Below, one piece after another: positions 49,430 to 60,545 of a DNA stretch of 64,000 bases. The stretch is from Molanna angustata (taxonomy: Eukaryota; Arthropoda; Insecta; Trichoptera; Molannidae). Within the stretch, counting starts at the first letter, position 1. Each line of letters begins with the position of its first letter. The stretch covers positions 8,199,031 to 8,263,030 of the forward strand of contig OY754986.1 in assembly GCA_963576475.1 (NCBI GenBank), written 5' to 3'. The notes under the pieces are model-generated. The model ran no database searches, was not told where the DNA came from, and saw only the letters and a program-made list of their open reading frames with translations. The position numbers and the translations under genes are program-made.

Positions 49430-52353
49430 CTCACGGTGCAAGGTTGTGTTTATTATTACTGACTGCGACGTTCCATTGATGCAGGAGACACATAGGGGGG
49501 CCACAGGTAATAGGCCAAAGATTAAGGGCATGAAATTGATGATTGAGAGACCACATGATAAGTATGGCAGCGCCATTTTTGTAAGGGACGATTTGGATAC
49601 TGTGTCTGTTGGAATGACGGACATAGATGACATAGAAGTACTATCTGTGGAACTCTCAAATTGCCTTGTAATATCTGTATATAAACCACCCAGTATAAAT
49701 TTTAAGTTCTGCCCAACGAGTAATTTTAATATTAGTAAATTTAAGATAGTGATGGGGGATTTCAATAGCCACAGTACATCATGGGGATATAGAGAGACCA
49801 ATAGTGATGGCCTAGAACTGGAGAAATGGGCTGAAAATAATGATCTCCGCCTTATTCATGACCCCAAACTACCATCATCCTTTAATAGCTCCAGATGGAG
49901 GAGAGGCTACAATCCAGATAATGTATTTGTGAGTGATAGGATTGTGAACCAGACTGTCAAATCGATGGAAAATCCTATACCTAGAACACAACACAGGCCA
50001 ATTTCATGTACAATCACACCCGTTATCAGACCTACCACAGTACTTTTTAAGAGGCAATTCAATTTTAAGAAAGCGAATTGGAGGGAGTTTGCTGATGAAT
50101 TGGATGGAAAGGTGGAGGGAATACTTCCGACTCCTGAAAAGTATGAAGATTTTATTGAATTAGTAAAGACCGTATCAAGGAAGAAAATCCCAAGAGGATG
50201 TCGTACCAATTATATTCCAGGTTTGACAGAAGACGGCAAGGAACTTTTATCTAAATATGAAAACCTCTATGAGACCGATCCTTTTTCGGATGATACTTTG
50301 CAAATGGGTGAACAACTGCTGAATGCGGTTGCAATGGGCAGAAGAGAGAAGTGGGGTAATTTAGTTGAAAATTTGGATATGAAACAGAACAGTAGAAGAG
50401 CTTGGAAGGTACTGAAAAACTTAAGCAACGACCCTACTGTACCACCTCAACATCACACCACTGTCACCCCAAACCAAGTAGCCCACCAACTCATCATAAA
50501 CGGTAAAACTAAGAGAATAAAAGGAGTAAAGGTGAAGTGGAACGGCTCGCAGCCTGACTATGAAAATACTTTCCTTGGCGAACCTTTTAACCTACTTGAA
50601 CTAACCACCGCCATAGACCACCTTAAGAACAACAGAGCGGCAGGTTTGGATGAGTTAAGGGTAGAACAAATAAAGAAATTTGGCCCAAAGACACTCAACT
50701 GGCTATGCAACCTAATGAACTCGTGCGTTCAAAAAATGATACTCCCTAAAGTTTGGCTGAAGGCGAATGTAACTGCGGTATTGAAACCAGGAAAAGAGCC
50801 AACAGATCCTAAAAGCTATAGGCCCATATCCCTCTTATGTCATCTATATAAAGTATCGGAAAGGATGATCCTTAACAGAATATCCCAATATGTTGATGAG
50901 AACTTGATCCGGGAGCAGGCAGGTTTTAGACCGGGAAAGTCGTGCTGTGGACAGGTCTTGAACCTGACACAGTACATAGAGGATGGTTTTGAAACTAAGC
51001 GGATAACTGGAGTTGCTTTCTTGGATCTTACTGCTGCCTATGACACAGTTAATCATAGAGTGCTTTTGAAAAAGGTTTTTGACTTTACAGGAGACCGTAA
51101 ACTCACCTCATTTATAGGTTTGATGTTGAACAATCGCAGATTTTTTGTCAATCTCTTGGGAAAGTGTAGTCGTTGGAGATATCAGAGAAATGGGCTTCCA
51201 CAGGGCAGTGTACTCTCCCCAATTCTGTACAATATCTATACCAATGACCAACCTAAAACGCCTCATACGCAACAATTTATATACGCTGACGATACAGCGA
51301 TTGCTGCTCAGGGTGTTGCCTTCGAAGACATTGAGACAAGACTCACCGAGGCTCTTGAACATCTGGCAAATTATTATGACGGGAACTACTTAAAACCAAA
51401 TCCATCTAAGACTCAAATTTGTGCATTCCACCTGCGCAATAGAGATGCCTCTAGGGAACTGAGCGTGACATGGAGGGGTGAAAGACTCACACACTGCTTT
51501 ACCCCCAAATACTTGAGAGTTACATTGGACCGCACACTGTCATATAAGGACCACTGTTTAAATACTAAGCAGAAGGTATGCAGCAGAAATAGCATAATCA
51601 AAAAGTTGACAGGGTCAACCTGGGGAGCACAACCGTCCACCCTGCGCACTTCCGCCCTTTGACTGTGTTTCTCTGCGGCCGAATATGCGGCTCCGGTATG
51701 GTTCTCTTCGTCACATGCTAAACATGTGGATGTTGCCATCAATGAGACAGGACGACTAATATCTGGATGCTTACAACCCACTCGAGTAAGTGACATATAC
51801 CCGATCATAGGTATTGCCCCTCCGAACATCAGGAGGGAAGTCGCTGCGAATGCAGAGAGACATAAACAGGAAACGGACCCGAGACATCCTTTGTTTGGTC
51901 ACAAACCACCGGTAGCAAGACTAAAATCAAGGAAAAGCTTTCTTAGAATTACATCCCCCCTAAGACTACCACCAGATAGGGCAAGGAAAGATATTTGGCA
52001 AGCACAATACGCTGGAGATCAGGTCGACCTGTCGGAAAGTTTGGGACCGGGACACCAACTACCCTACCTGACATGGAAGACACTTAATAGATTACGCGTC
52101 GGTGTGACAAGATGCAAAAAGAACATGCTAAGGTGGGGTATTAGGGTGGAAGAGGATGTTTCCTGCAATTGCGGCGAGATACAAACTGACGAACACCTCC
52201 TCATCTGTCAAGATATGCCAATGACATGCGACGCAGAGGACTTGAAGATGGTTAATGACAATGCCGTTGCGGTTGCTGTATTCTGGAGTGGGAGGGCCTA
52301 GTGAGAAGTACTCGGACTCGTTAAGTAAGTAAGTATTATTATTATTATTACTA
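49430..52353 (+). mobile_element. Non-LTR retrotransposon, almost complete ORF2, 5'-truncated
   Basis: Starts abruptly just before the endonuclease QETH motif: ORF1 and the first strand of the endonuclease are missing, so it is truncated by incomplete reverse transcription. Ends with a short 3' UTR, (TAAG)n and (ATT)n at 52322-52348. It looks young: one stop in 952 codons and no frameshift. By motif style it is probably in the jockey/CR1 group; the clade is not certain. Confidence 0.92.
49446..52301 (+). pseudogene. LINE ORF2: endonuclease + reverse transcriptase, one in-frame TGA
   Basis: The frame stays open from 49446 to the stop at 52299-52301 except for one TGA at 51660-51662, after residue 738. 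Apurinic-type endonuclease: QETH (13-16), GDFNSH (104-109), QHRPIS. Reverse transcriptase: RPISLLCHLYKVSERMI, FLDLTAAYDTVNH (motif A Asp), GLPQGSVLSPILYNIYTND, YADD at 613-616. Beyond the TGA come 212 residues with TWKTLNRLRVGVTRCKKNML and a CX1CX7HX3C zinc-like motif (CNCGEIQTDEHLLIC). The enzyme nicks target DNA and copies its RNA there. The start ATG is not the original one. Without readthrough the zinc domain is lost. The C-terminal motif also occurs at 12650. Confidence 0.9.
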
Positions 52354-52719
52354 TCCCAAATTTCAAACTCCTCCGTACGCGCAATATGCTTGACAAAGAG
52401 GTACAAAGTTTTCTCTTCACGTATTAATCTATAAATTCATTTGCTACAATTGACTTTTTGTTTAAACCAGGAAAGAGCTATTTTGTTCAAGTGGTTTCAA
52501 AGCAACCGCTTCTTTCTCAGGACAAGACGGTTGTCAAAGTCCAGTTTGTTTGTTTCTTTATTACATTGGTTCTTTTTAACTTCCAAGGTACAGAATTATA
52601 ATGGAACATCATTTTGAATACAAGAGTTTCTTGTCTTACCGATCGTTGAAATATTATACATAGAAACAAATGATTTTGTATTTCAGGACTGAAAATACTT
52701 TTAGACAATAACTCTGTGT

Positions 52720-52845
52720 GAATTAAAAAAAAACGAGTGGGTTGTGGCTAACGCTATACTCTTCACTACCAAGTCACACCACAAAGTATTCGAATTTCGC
52801 ATGGAAAATTTTCAACATTTTCATGAAATGAGTTTATTAAATTAT
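52720..52845 (+). repeat. Dispersed repeat, family N
   Basis: 'acgagtgggttgtggctaacgc', 'aaagtattcgaatttcgcatggaaaat' match 26045-26165. A scrap 'atgccgtgatggtatgaatgaat' (family R tail) follows at about 52888. Confidence 0.55.
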
Positions 52846-52909
52846 ATTTTTATTTGAATATTTTATTGTGAAAACTTGATAGAATATATGCCGTGATGGT
52901 ATGAATGAA

Positions 52910-53470
52910 TTAATAAATAAATAAAATATTTCCATCGGTTCACATTATATTTATATGTGCAAATGTGTTTAAGTACTTATTTATATATTTATTTTTAATA
53001 ATAAATAAAAAGGGCACATTTATTTATTTATTTATTTATAAATGGCATAAATTGCCTTTATACATAAAAACACATATTGATGATAAAAATATTATATAGA
53101 ATAAGAAATAAAAAACAATCGTCAAATTTAAATTTTGTGTTTATTATTTATTGACGCTCCCGATTATCAGCGCTCATTGCAGCTGCACAATAAGAACAGT
53201 TTGTTAATCTGATCCCGGTATAAATCTTGATTCTGAGTAGGGTAGGTAGGTACCTGGTATGTGTACCTACTCAAGTAATTACGAGTTGAGCTAGAGTATT
53301 TTTAACTTAAAAGTGCTCTTCGTGGTAATTTTGGCAGGACTGTCAGTCAGTTAAATTAACTGAATAATGTTGCCATATCGCCAAATTACGTCATGTTTAA
53401 AACCGAATAATGAGAAATTGTAAAAGTAATTAATCAGTGGGATAATTATGAAGTTGATTTAGATTTTTTT
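52910..53470. other. AT-rich, nothing recognised
   Basis: (TTTA)n at 53018-53040. No gene. 53480-53575 shares 'ttaggattt(g/a)ggtccat' and 'cttccgaagaa' with 490-570. Confidence 0.4.
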
Positions 53471-53674
53471 TTGTAGGGAACACCAGCTGTTAGGATTTGG
53501 GTCCATTATACTCTTCCGAAGAAACTCACTGCATAGTGTTGGGGAGGGTTTGCAATCTGCTCAGGAAAATATTAATTCGGATTTTAAAAAAGGTGGAAAC
53601 ACAGAATTCGGAAGATCGTTCCACAGCCGAGTTACTGTGTTATTTAACGAGTTCGAGAAGATGAATTTTAGATG

Positions 53675-53835
53675 GATGGAGGCAGAGCGGTTAGCGCGCT
53701 GGGTTAGTGATCCAGTGGTCGCGAGTTCGAATCCTCGCACGGCCGATTTCGTTCACTTATAGCACAAGCATTTATGCTATATTTAGGGAATCTCTGATGA
53801 TGTATATGTACTTTTCACAAGGACATACTCATTCT
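53675..53835 (+). mobile_element. tRNA-Thr-derived SINE S3
   Basis: 'ggcagagcggttagcgcgct' (A box region) and 'gcgagttcgaatcctcgc' (B box), then the body 'gatttcgttcacttatagca' and 'acttttcacaaggacatact'. The second S3 copy with a head (other: 45722, minus). Confidence 0.82.
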
Positions 53836-53950
53836 TTTTTCAAAAACAAAAGATTATTAATTATATAATGTGAATAAATTATATTAATTTATTCAAAAAA
53901 TAATGCTAATTAAAAAAATAATGAAAAGATTACATTAGAACAATGAATTG

Positions 53951-54690
53951 ATAAATTACCTATATCAGTTTATTCAAAATCTAATGATAATTTTATACTA
54001 AACTTTGATCTTAACGAAAGGCTTAAGCAAAAATATTTATCTGAGAACACCTGATTACATCTTCCTTTCCTCTTCCTTTCCTTGTCCTTTAGCTTTCCTA
54101 TCATTGCTATGAATTGTTCTTATATGCTTTGTTCTTTGTTCTTATATAAATTGTTCTTTGTTTTTTTATTTACTTTTTTCTTCTGTATTTATTTATTTTG
54201 TTATTGCCATAGTATACATTGTTTTGTATACTTAACATTTACTCTGGTTGGTTGGAAGAAATTGCCATTAGGCAATAAGCCCGCCAGTGTACTAATTATG
54301 TGTACAAAAAGATACAAATAAATAAATAAATTTAAGATTAATCAATTTAATATTAGAAAAATTAATTAACTATTATTACGAGTATAAACACAGTTTAAAT
54401 CTACAAGCAATGAGTAATCATTTCTAGCCTGAGCGCTTTCGATGGTTACACTATCATCCTCGGAGGCGACAATCAAAACTCGCCTCCGAGGATGATGGTG
54501 TAACCATCGAAAGCGCTCAAGCGAAAAATTATAACTCATTGTTTGTGGATTTAAACTGTGTATATACTCGTTGTAATAGATAATTTATTTATCTGAAATA
54601 TTAAATTAATTTATCTTTAATTCGTTAAGACCAAAGTATAGTATGAAATTATCATATTTTTGAATAAATTGATATAGCGAATAATTTAGG
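53951..54690. mobile_element. Long foldback element, interrupted by a LINE tail
   Basis: Core arms 54378-54469 and 54480-54571 are nearly perfect inverted copies around a 10-nt loop, with a GC-rich centre (gagcgctttcgatggttaca, tcctcggaggcga). The pairing continues outwards into AT-rich arms: 53960-54018 plus 54331-54377 on the left with 54572-54690 on the right. The left arm is split by the J2 LINE tail 54019-54330. No ORF. Confidence 0.85.
54019..54330 (+). mobile_element. LINE 3' end, family J2, inserted in a foldback arm
   Basis: 'aaaaatatttatctgagaacacctgatt', 'ttccttgtcctttag', 'ctctggttggttggaagaaattgccattaggcaataagcccgccagtgta' and (AATA)n. The matching right arm of the foldback lacks it, which proves that it arrived later. 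Confidence 0.78.
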
Positions 54691-55155
54691 GAATTTCCTA
54701 GCAACACCAAATGCTTTAATACCACCATCACCACGAAGTGCACTTTTAAATTATACGTACTATTACTCTGTTAGTCTCTAACTAGGTAGGTACTATTTGA
54801 TTTTTGCCGTTTTGTTGAAAACATCTTTAGTATCGTAAATTGCTGTTCTGGTCGTATGGGAATGCCATGTAACAGTCGCTGTAACTGCCTAAGTCCGAAG
54901 TAATGATAGTATGAGGAGGATGTCCCAACCTATATCCGTCCATGAAGGAGATAATCTTGAGGATAAGTGGAGTCTGTCCTTCATCAATACTTAATGAGAC
55001 CTTAGTCTTGGTAATGAAAGTTCATATTCAGATTAATCAGATCCAAACCTTATATTATTTCAAGGTATATTATGTAAAAGAACCATTATTTTATTCCTCA
55101 CTGCTCCAAGGGAATAAAGTGGGAAGTTATGAATTCGAAATTTTTGAAATAAATT
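54691..55155. other. No gene recognised
   Basis: Unique-looking AT-rich DNA. A plus ORF at 54942-55313 runs into the tandem array and has no motif. Confidence 0.4.
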
Positions 55156-55158
55156 TTT

Positions 55159-55866
55159 TATTGCACAACACTCCTACATTTATCTCGTCACAAAATACTA
55201 GCTTTATTGAAAGATGTATAGTAAATCATAGTCAAAGATCAAATATGATAGTGCCACCCTATAATAAAACAATTGCACAACACTCCTACATTTATCTCGT
55301 CACAAAATACTAGCTTTGTTGAAAGATGTATAGTAAATCATAGTCAAAGATCAAATATGATAGTGCCACCCTATAATAAAACAATTGCACAACACTCCTA
55401 CATTTATCTCGTCACAAAATACTAGCTTTGTTGAAAGATGTATAGTAAATCATAGTCAAAGATCAAATATGATAGTGCCACCCTATAATAAAACAATTGC
55501 ACAACACTCCTACATTTATCTCGTCACAAAATACTAGCTTTGTTGAAAGATGTATAGTAAATCATAGTCAAAGATCAAATATGATAGTGCCACCCTATAA
55601 TAAAACAATTACACAACACTCCTACATTTATCTCGTCACAAAATACTAACTTTATTGAAAGATGTATAGTAAATCATAGTCAAAGATCAAATATGATAGT
55701 GCCACCCTATAATAAAACAATCACACAACACTCCTACATTTATCTCGTCACAAAATACTAACTTTATTGAAAGATGTATAGTAAATCATAGTCAAAGATC
55801 AAATATGATAGTGCCACCCTATAATAAAACAATCACACAACACTCCTACATTTATCTTGTCACAAA
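55159..55866. repeat. 112-bp tandem repeat, about 6.3 copies
   Basis: ttgcacaacactcctacatt recurs at 55161, 55273, 55385 and 55497, then as tacacaac or cacacaac at 55609, 55721 and 55833. Period is exactly 112. Middle copies are almost identical and the outer ones carry single substitutions shared by neighbours. Confidence 0.95.
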
Positions 55867-56220
55867 ATACTTACTTTATTTATTTGTTTATGATAAATAT
55901 ATTTTTTTTAGAGAAATGGTTTGACAACAACAACAAAGGCACAAAAAAGTAAAGAATTTAAAACAATGTAAATTTAACTGTACAAAATTGTGTACAAGAA
56001 ATTTAATGTCCTTTTGTTAGAATTGGTTTTGATATACATACTTACATAATATGTTTTATTTTTTTCTTACTGCAAAATTTGTTATATTATTTAATGCTAT
56101 TCTTTCCCGTTTACACAAATTAATGTTCAAACTTCCGATGGGACAATAATATTGAATTGTTTCTTTTTGTATTTTTAATTTTGAAATGTCCTTTTTTTAT
56201 TTCTGTAAAAATAAATAAAA
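55867..56220. other. AT-rich, nothing recognised
   Basis: No gene or named repeat. Confidence 0.4.
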
Positions 56221-57095
56221 AAAATGTGCATGAAGCGATGAATTTATGTATGGCTCAAGTGTATGGCTCTCGATTCTTTATGCCTCACTCATATTCATAC
56301 CCCGTCTTATACATGCTCGAGTGTTATTTATTAAACTTCAATCTTTCTTTATTTTGGAATATTGTTCACATGGTCGTGTCAATCTCTCGCTCTTTCTCTT
56401 TCTGAGTCGTGTCAATCTCTCGCTCCTTCTCTTTCTGAGATGATATAAATTTTCTTTGTCAGTCGTTCTTCGTTCATTATTTTCATGCGATCAAAGCATG
56501 TTTACCCCAATGTGTTTACTTTCATTATGTCGACCACAATATCATTCTTCAAGTTACACTCAACTTCAATGTGTATACTTTCATTATGTCGACAATATCA
56601 TTCTTCAATTTACACTCAACTTCAATGTGTACCTATACTTCCATTATGTCGACAATATCCTTCTTCAAGCTACACTCAAGTTCAATGTGTTTACTTTCAT
56701 TATGTCGACAATATCATTCTTCAAGTTACACTCAACTTCAATGTGTATTCTTTCATTATGTCGACAATATCATTCTTCAATTTACACTCAACTTCAATGT
56801 GTACCTATACTTTCATTATGTCGACAATATCATTCTTCAAGTTACACTCAACTTCAATTTGTTTACTTTCATTATGTCGACAATATCATTCTTCAAGTTA
56901 CACTCAACTTCAATGTGTATTCTTTCATTATGTCGACAATATCATTCTTCAATTTACACTCAACTTCAATGTGTACCTATACTTTCATTATGTCGACAAT
57001 ATCATTCTTCAAGTTACACTCAACTTCAATTTGTTTACTTTCATTATGTCGACAATATCATTCTTCAAGCTACACTCAATTCCAATGATATATAA
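56221..57095 (-). mobile_element. LINE family R fragment with internal tandem expansion
   Basis: On the minus strand 56440-56530 reads 'IMKVNTLG...DRMKIMNEERLTKKIYII', the 'KVNTLRWFGHMxRMNEERLTKxIYI' region of family R, and 56225-56345 is the decayed C-terminus. The coding stretch just upstream on the element has been amplified into the array at 56520-57085. Confidence 0.7.
56520..57085. repeat. 56/60-bp tandem array, 10 units, trimeric higher-order repeat
   Basis: gtcgac(a)atatc(a)ttcttca starts at 56529, 56588, 56648, 56704, 56760, 56820, 56876, 56932, 56992 and 57048. Spacings are 59, 60, 56, 56, 60, 56, 56, 60, 56: the 56-60-56 trimer of 172 bp repeats itself. All three reverse frames stay open, so the long ORFs here are by-products. 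Confidence 0.93.
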
Positions 57096-57207
57096 AAATA
57101 ATAAATACGTCACTAGTGTTTAAATTCGGTAAACAAAAAGTAAGGCGCATACCTCACTTACTTCTTACCGCACTAATGTTGTAGCGTTCGGACGTATTTC
57201 GTTGTCA

Positions 57208-57290
57208 AAATGCCATCTTGTGTGATGAAAACATGTAAAAATTACCAGATATATCATTTCATGTCGCATATTTATTCGATAACCAATATT
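57208..57290 (+). pseudogene. Possible THAP-domain start fragment
   Basis: ATG at 57210 begins MPSCVMKTCKNYQIYHF. 'MPSCVxKxCKN' with C-X4-C is the usual start of THAP zinc-finger domains (P-element-type transposases and THAP proteins). The rest of the domain (FHRFP, C2CH His, AVPTIF) is not found. Probably a chance or transposon remnant. Confidence 0.25.
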
Positions 57291-57406
57291 TAGATGTATT
57301 TTTCCATAGTTATTTTTATTTTAAGTAGTGAAGTCATATTCGTTTGTAGGTAAACAGAGATATTCTGTTGTACATATTACCTTTTTCACACAGCTATAAC
57401 TTAATA

Positions 57407-57805
57407 CAGAGGTTCCCAACCCCGTGCCCGCGGAACGATTTTATGTGTCTGCCATTATTCGACAGAGACAGAATTTTTCATGAACATTAATTAAAAATGT
57501 GAATTATTTTTATTTGTTAGAGTTTCGATTTTTTTGAGTACTTCTTTGTATTTGTGTTTTTTGTTTACTTTGTTTACGTTTTGTAAATACATTTCTCTGT
57601 GTGTATGCAATTTCGATAATAACTTTATTATTTTTAAACATTTTTGTTTATTATTTATTAATAAATTATGAATATAAAACATGAATTATGGGAAAATGAG
57701 AAGTTATGGAAGGAGTTTGTCGATTAAAAATAGGCGGTGCCCGCCACTCTACCGATATTTTAGAATGTGCTCTAGACTAGAGTACAAAAAGGTTGGGAGC
57801 CCCTG
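57407..57805. mobile_element. hAT MITE, 8-bp TSD
   Basis: Inverted tips CAGAGGTTCCCAACC and (reverse) CAGGGGCTCCCAACC, the typical hAT end, with perfect 8-bp duplications acttaata (57399-57406 and 57806-57813). 399 bp, non-coding. Confidence 0.93.
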
Positions 57806-57813
57806 ACTTAATA

Positions 57814-58411
57814 TAAGTTCGTCTCTTCCACAGTCATCACATTCTGTGAGAGTAAAAGAGAAAATATGTTTGCAGTGTGTGACTATTATTGAATGATATA
57901 TTTCTTACTTAATGTATTCTGTCGCGTATGCTCTATTTTGGTGTCATTGTAAGAATTCGTTAAACTGTACCATTTTTGTAGGGTGTTTTGTTTACATATA
58001 ACATATCTATATATAAAATGTAATTGCTCAACTCTGTCATACATCGCTTTTTGCGTAGCCCCCTAAGAGACCTCATTTCCGTGACATTTATTGTAATTTT
58101 ATACATTTCATACCATGTTCATATCTCTCATGCATATGTCAAAGTCGTTATCAATAATAAAGGTATGCGGCGCTAGGTGCTTTCTGCCTTCCCGGTCATG
58201 ACGTATGTATTACGATAAAAAATACAACGTTTTGTCTGTCAAAAATCACATTGTGACGGACGAAATCGACTTGTATCAATGAAACAATATCCGTGTCTTT
58301 AAATATAACAAAAAATCTTCGTCAACACCAATATAAAGTTATTCCAATTACACACTGACCCAATGAACTTCGAATTTGTTTACAAAAAACTACAGCAACT
58401 CTAACTTAACA
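57814..58411. other. No gene recognised
   Basis: A LINE-like scrap at 58150-58210 ('ggcgctaggtgctttctgccttcccggtcatgac'). Otherwise unassigned. Confidence 0.35.
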
Positions 58412-58415
58412 TTAA

Positions 58416-59981
58416 GAGGACATATAAAATTAATCATCGCATTTTTAAATCAAATATGTTAATATATTTAACATTTCTTTAGTGAGTAAGCATTTCACAA
58501 TTACAAAAATTAACATAAAATCCCCTTTAAAAATGAAAAATGTCCTTTTTGAAATATTTTTTTCAATTAGTAGTAGTTAATACTTCAGCCGGTACACAGT
58601 CGTACACACGATAACGAACCACACTAATATGGAACGACAGCCCATCAACCAATCAATCAATTACACAGTCAATCTGGATCGCGATCCGTGATCAAAATCA
58701 ACGATCACGAACCACACTAATATGGAACGACAGCCCATCAACCAATCAATCAATTACACAGTCAATCTGGATCGCGATCCGTGATCAAAATCAACGATCA
58801 CGAACCACACTAATATGGAACGACAGCCCGTCAACCAATCAATCAATTACACAGTCAATCTGGATCGCGATCCGTGATCAAAATCAACGATCAAGGACCA
58901 CAATAATATGGAACGACAGCCCGTCAACCAATCAATCAATTACACAGTCAATCTGGATCGCGATCCGTGATCAAAATCAACGATCACGAACCACACTAAT
59001 ATGGAATGACAGCCCGTCAACCAATCAATCAATTACACAGTCAATCTGGATCGCGATCCGTGATCAAAATCAACGATCACGAACCACACTAATATGGAAC
59101 GACAGCCCGTCAACCAATCAATTAATTACACAGTCAATCTGGATCGCGATCCGTGATCAAAATCAACGATCACGAACCACACTAATATGGAATAACAGCC
59201 CGTCAACCAATCAATCAATTACACATACAATCTGGATAGCGATCCGTGATCAAGATCAGTGATCACGGACCACAATGGAACGACAACCCGTCAACCAATC
59301 AATCAATAACACAGTTAATCTGGATCGCGATCCGTGATCAAGATTAATGATCACGAACCACACTAATATGGAACGACAGCCCGTCAACCAATCAATCAAT
59401 TACACAGTAAAAAAAACCTATTTTTTTTATTAGTCAGGTCTGTTCTGAAAATTCAATAATTAACAAATTTTGGATTAAAATAATTTGAATCAGGTATAAA
59501 CTCTACATGAGCATGCAATAGTTACCCTTACTAACATATTTTATTTCATTTATTCGATTACTTGATTTCATTTATTTTATGTCATTTATTCGATTTATAT
59601 AGATCTAGTGACTGAAATCATCATAATATATTAAAAACGCTTATACCAAGGATGACTATAGCGTGAGTTACAAAAGGGTTTATACGTGATTTAAATGAAT
59701 GGAAACACAAAATTAGTATTTCGAGAACAAACCTGACTTGAAATGAAAAAAAATTATCGGTCATTCACTTAGTTATGGAGTAATAAAATATAAATTCTTT
59801 AAAAGGGATATTCTTAATATTTCTTTAAGAGGGATTTTTGCCGAATTTCAAAATTGTGCGATGAGTATTCACTTGACTAGAGAAATGTTAAAAATACTAA
59901 TGGTATATTTTTAGAAACACACCGTTTAACATATTTGAAATATTTAATTTCAAATTGGGTTGATTAGGTTTACATGCCCTC
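58416..59981. mobile_element. TTAA-flanked element, family H, carrying a satellite
   Basis: TTAA at 58412-58415 and 59982-59985. Ends GAGGACATATAAA and (reverse) GAGGGCATGTAAACCTAATC keep partial inverted similarity for about 150 bp ('aacatttct(t/c)tagt', 'cacaatt', 'aaaatcccctttaaa'). The right 480 bp matches the right part of 22457-22888. The middle is filled by the 93-bp array. No transposase. Confidence 0.7.
58600..59408. repeat. 93-bp satellite, about 9 copies, with GGATCGCGATCC palindrome
   Basis: Units start (acactaatatggaacgacag) at about 58621, 58714, 58807, 58900 and so on. Each holds the perfect palindrome GGATCGCGATCC, then gtgatc/gatcac pairs and (caat)3. Point differences and small deletions accumulate towards the right. 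It lies inside the TTAA-flanked element. Confidence 0.93.
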
Positions 59982-60104
59982 TTAATATCATATAATGGGA
60001 ATTGGTTTATTATACCTAACAAAAAATACATTATTTAAGTTAATGAATTGCGTACATGGCAATAAAATTAACAACTTTACGAATCACTTAACTAACTAGG
60101 ATCC

Positions 60105-60235
60105 GTGTATAAAGCCATGTATCAGTTAGTTAGATATCTGATGAACATAGGTCCCGGGTTCGATTCCCGATTGGAGATTTTAATCATGTTTATCCAAGTC
60201 TGGATCCAAGTCTCCGGGCGCTGTTATCGAGATCT
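60105..60235 (+). mobile_element. tRNA-derived SINE S2, short copy
   Basis: 'atcagttagttagatatctg' and B box 'cccgggttcgattcccg', then 'gtctggatccaagtctccg'. Body truncated. Confidence 0.6.
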
Positions 60236-60545
60236 AAAAAATATTTTTTAATTTTTTCAACGAAAATGTTACTATTTTCAGATATTTTTAATTTGGTGAT
60301 AGTGCGTTGCCTATGTATGTAATAACTCCTTTCGTGTTTTTGTGTTGGTAAGATTTTTCGGTGTTTTCAAATGTAAGAAACTAAACTTTGTCAGATATGA
60401 CAACAAATAGATAGCACTATGTAGGTTGGATAAATTAAGTAGTATTCGTCACAAAGTAAGAATATTACTTATTGTTTTTTGACATACCCCAAAAACTACA
60501 AAATGAGTTTTTAATTTATCGAAGTATTTAAAATGTTAGAAAACT
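60236..60545. other. No gene recognised
   Basis: AT-rich, no assignable feature. Confidence 0.4.

Noticed and set aside
53675..53747. tRNA gene
   Set aside because: The head folds as a tRNA but is followed by the S3 SINE body shared with 45722 and 7660, so it is a retroposed SINE.
54942..55313. 123-codon plus-strand ORF
   Set aside because: It runs into the 112-bp tandem array; no motif; later units do not keep the frame meaningful.
56456..57123. Three overlapping ORFs of 174-212 codons on the plus strand
   Set aside because: They are open only because the 56/60-bp unit lacks stops. The composition is that of the repeat, and the underlying LINE is on the minus strand.
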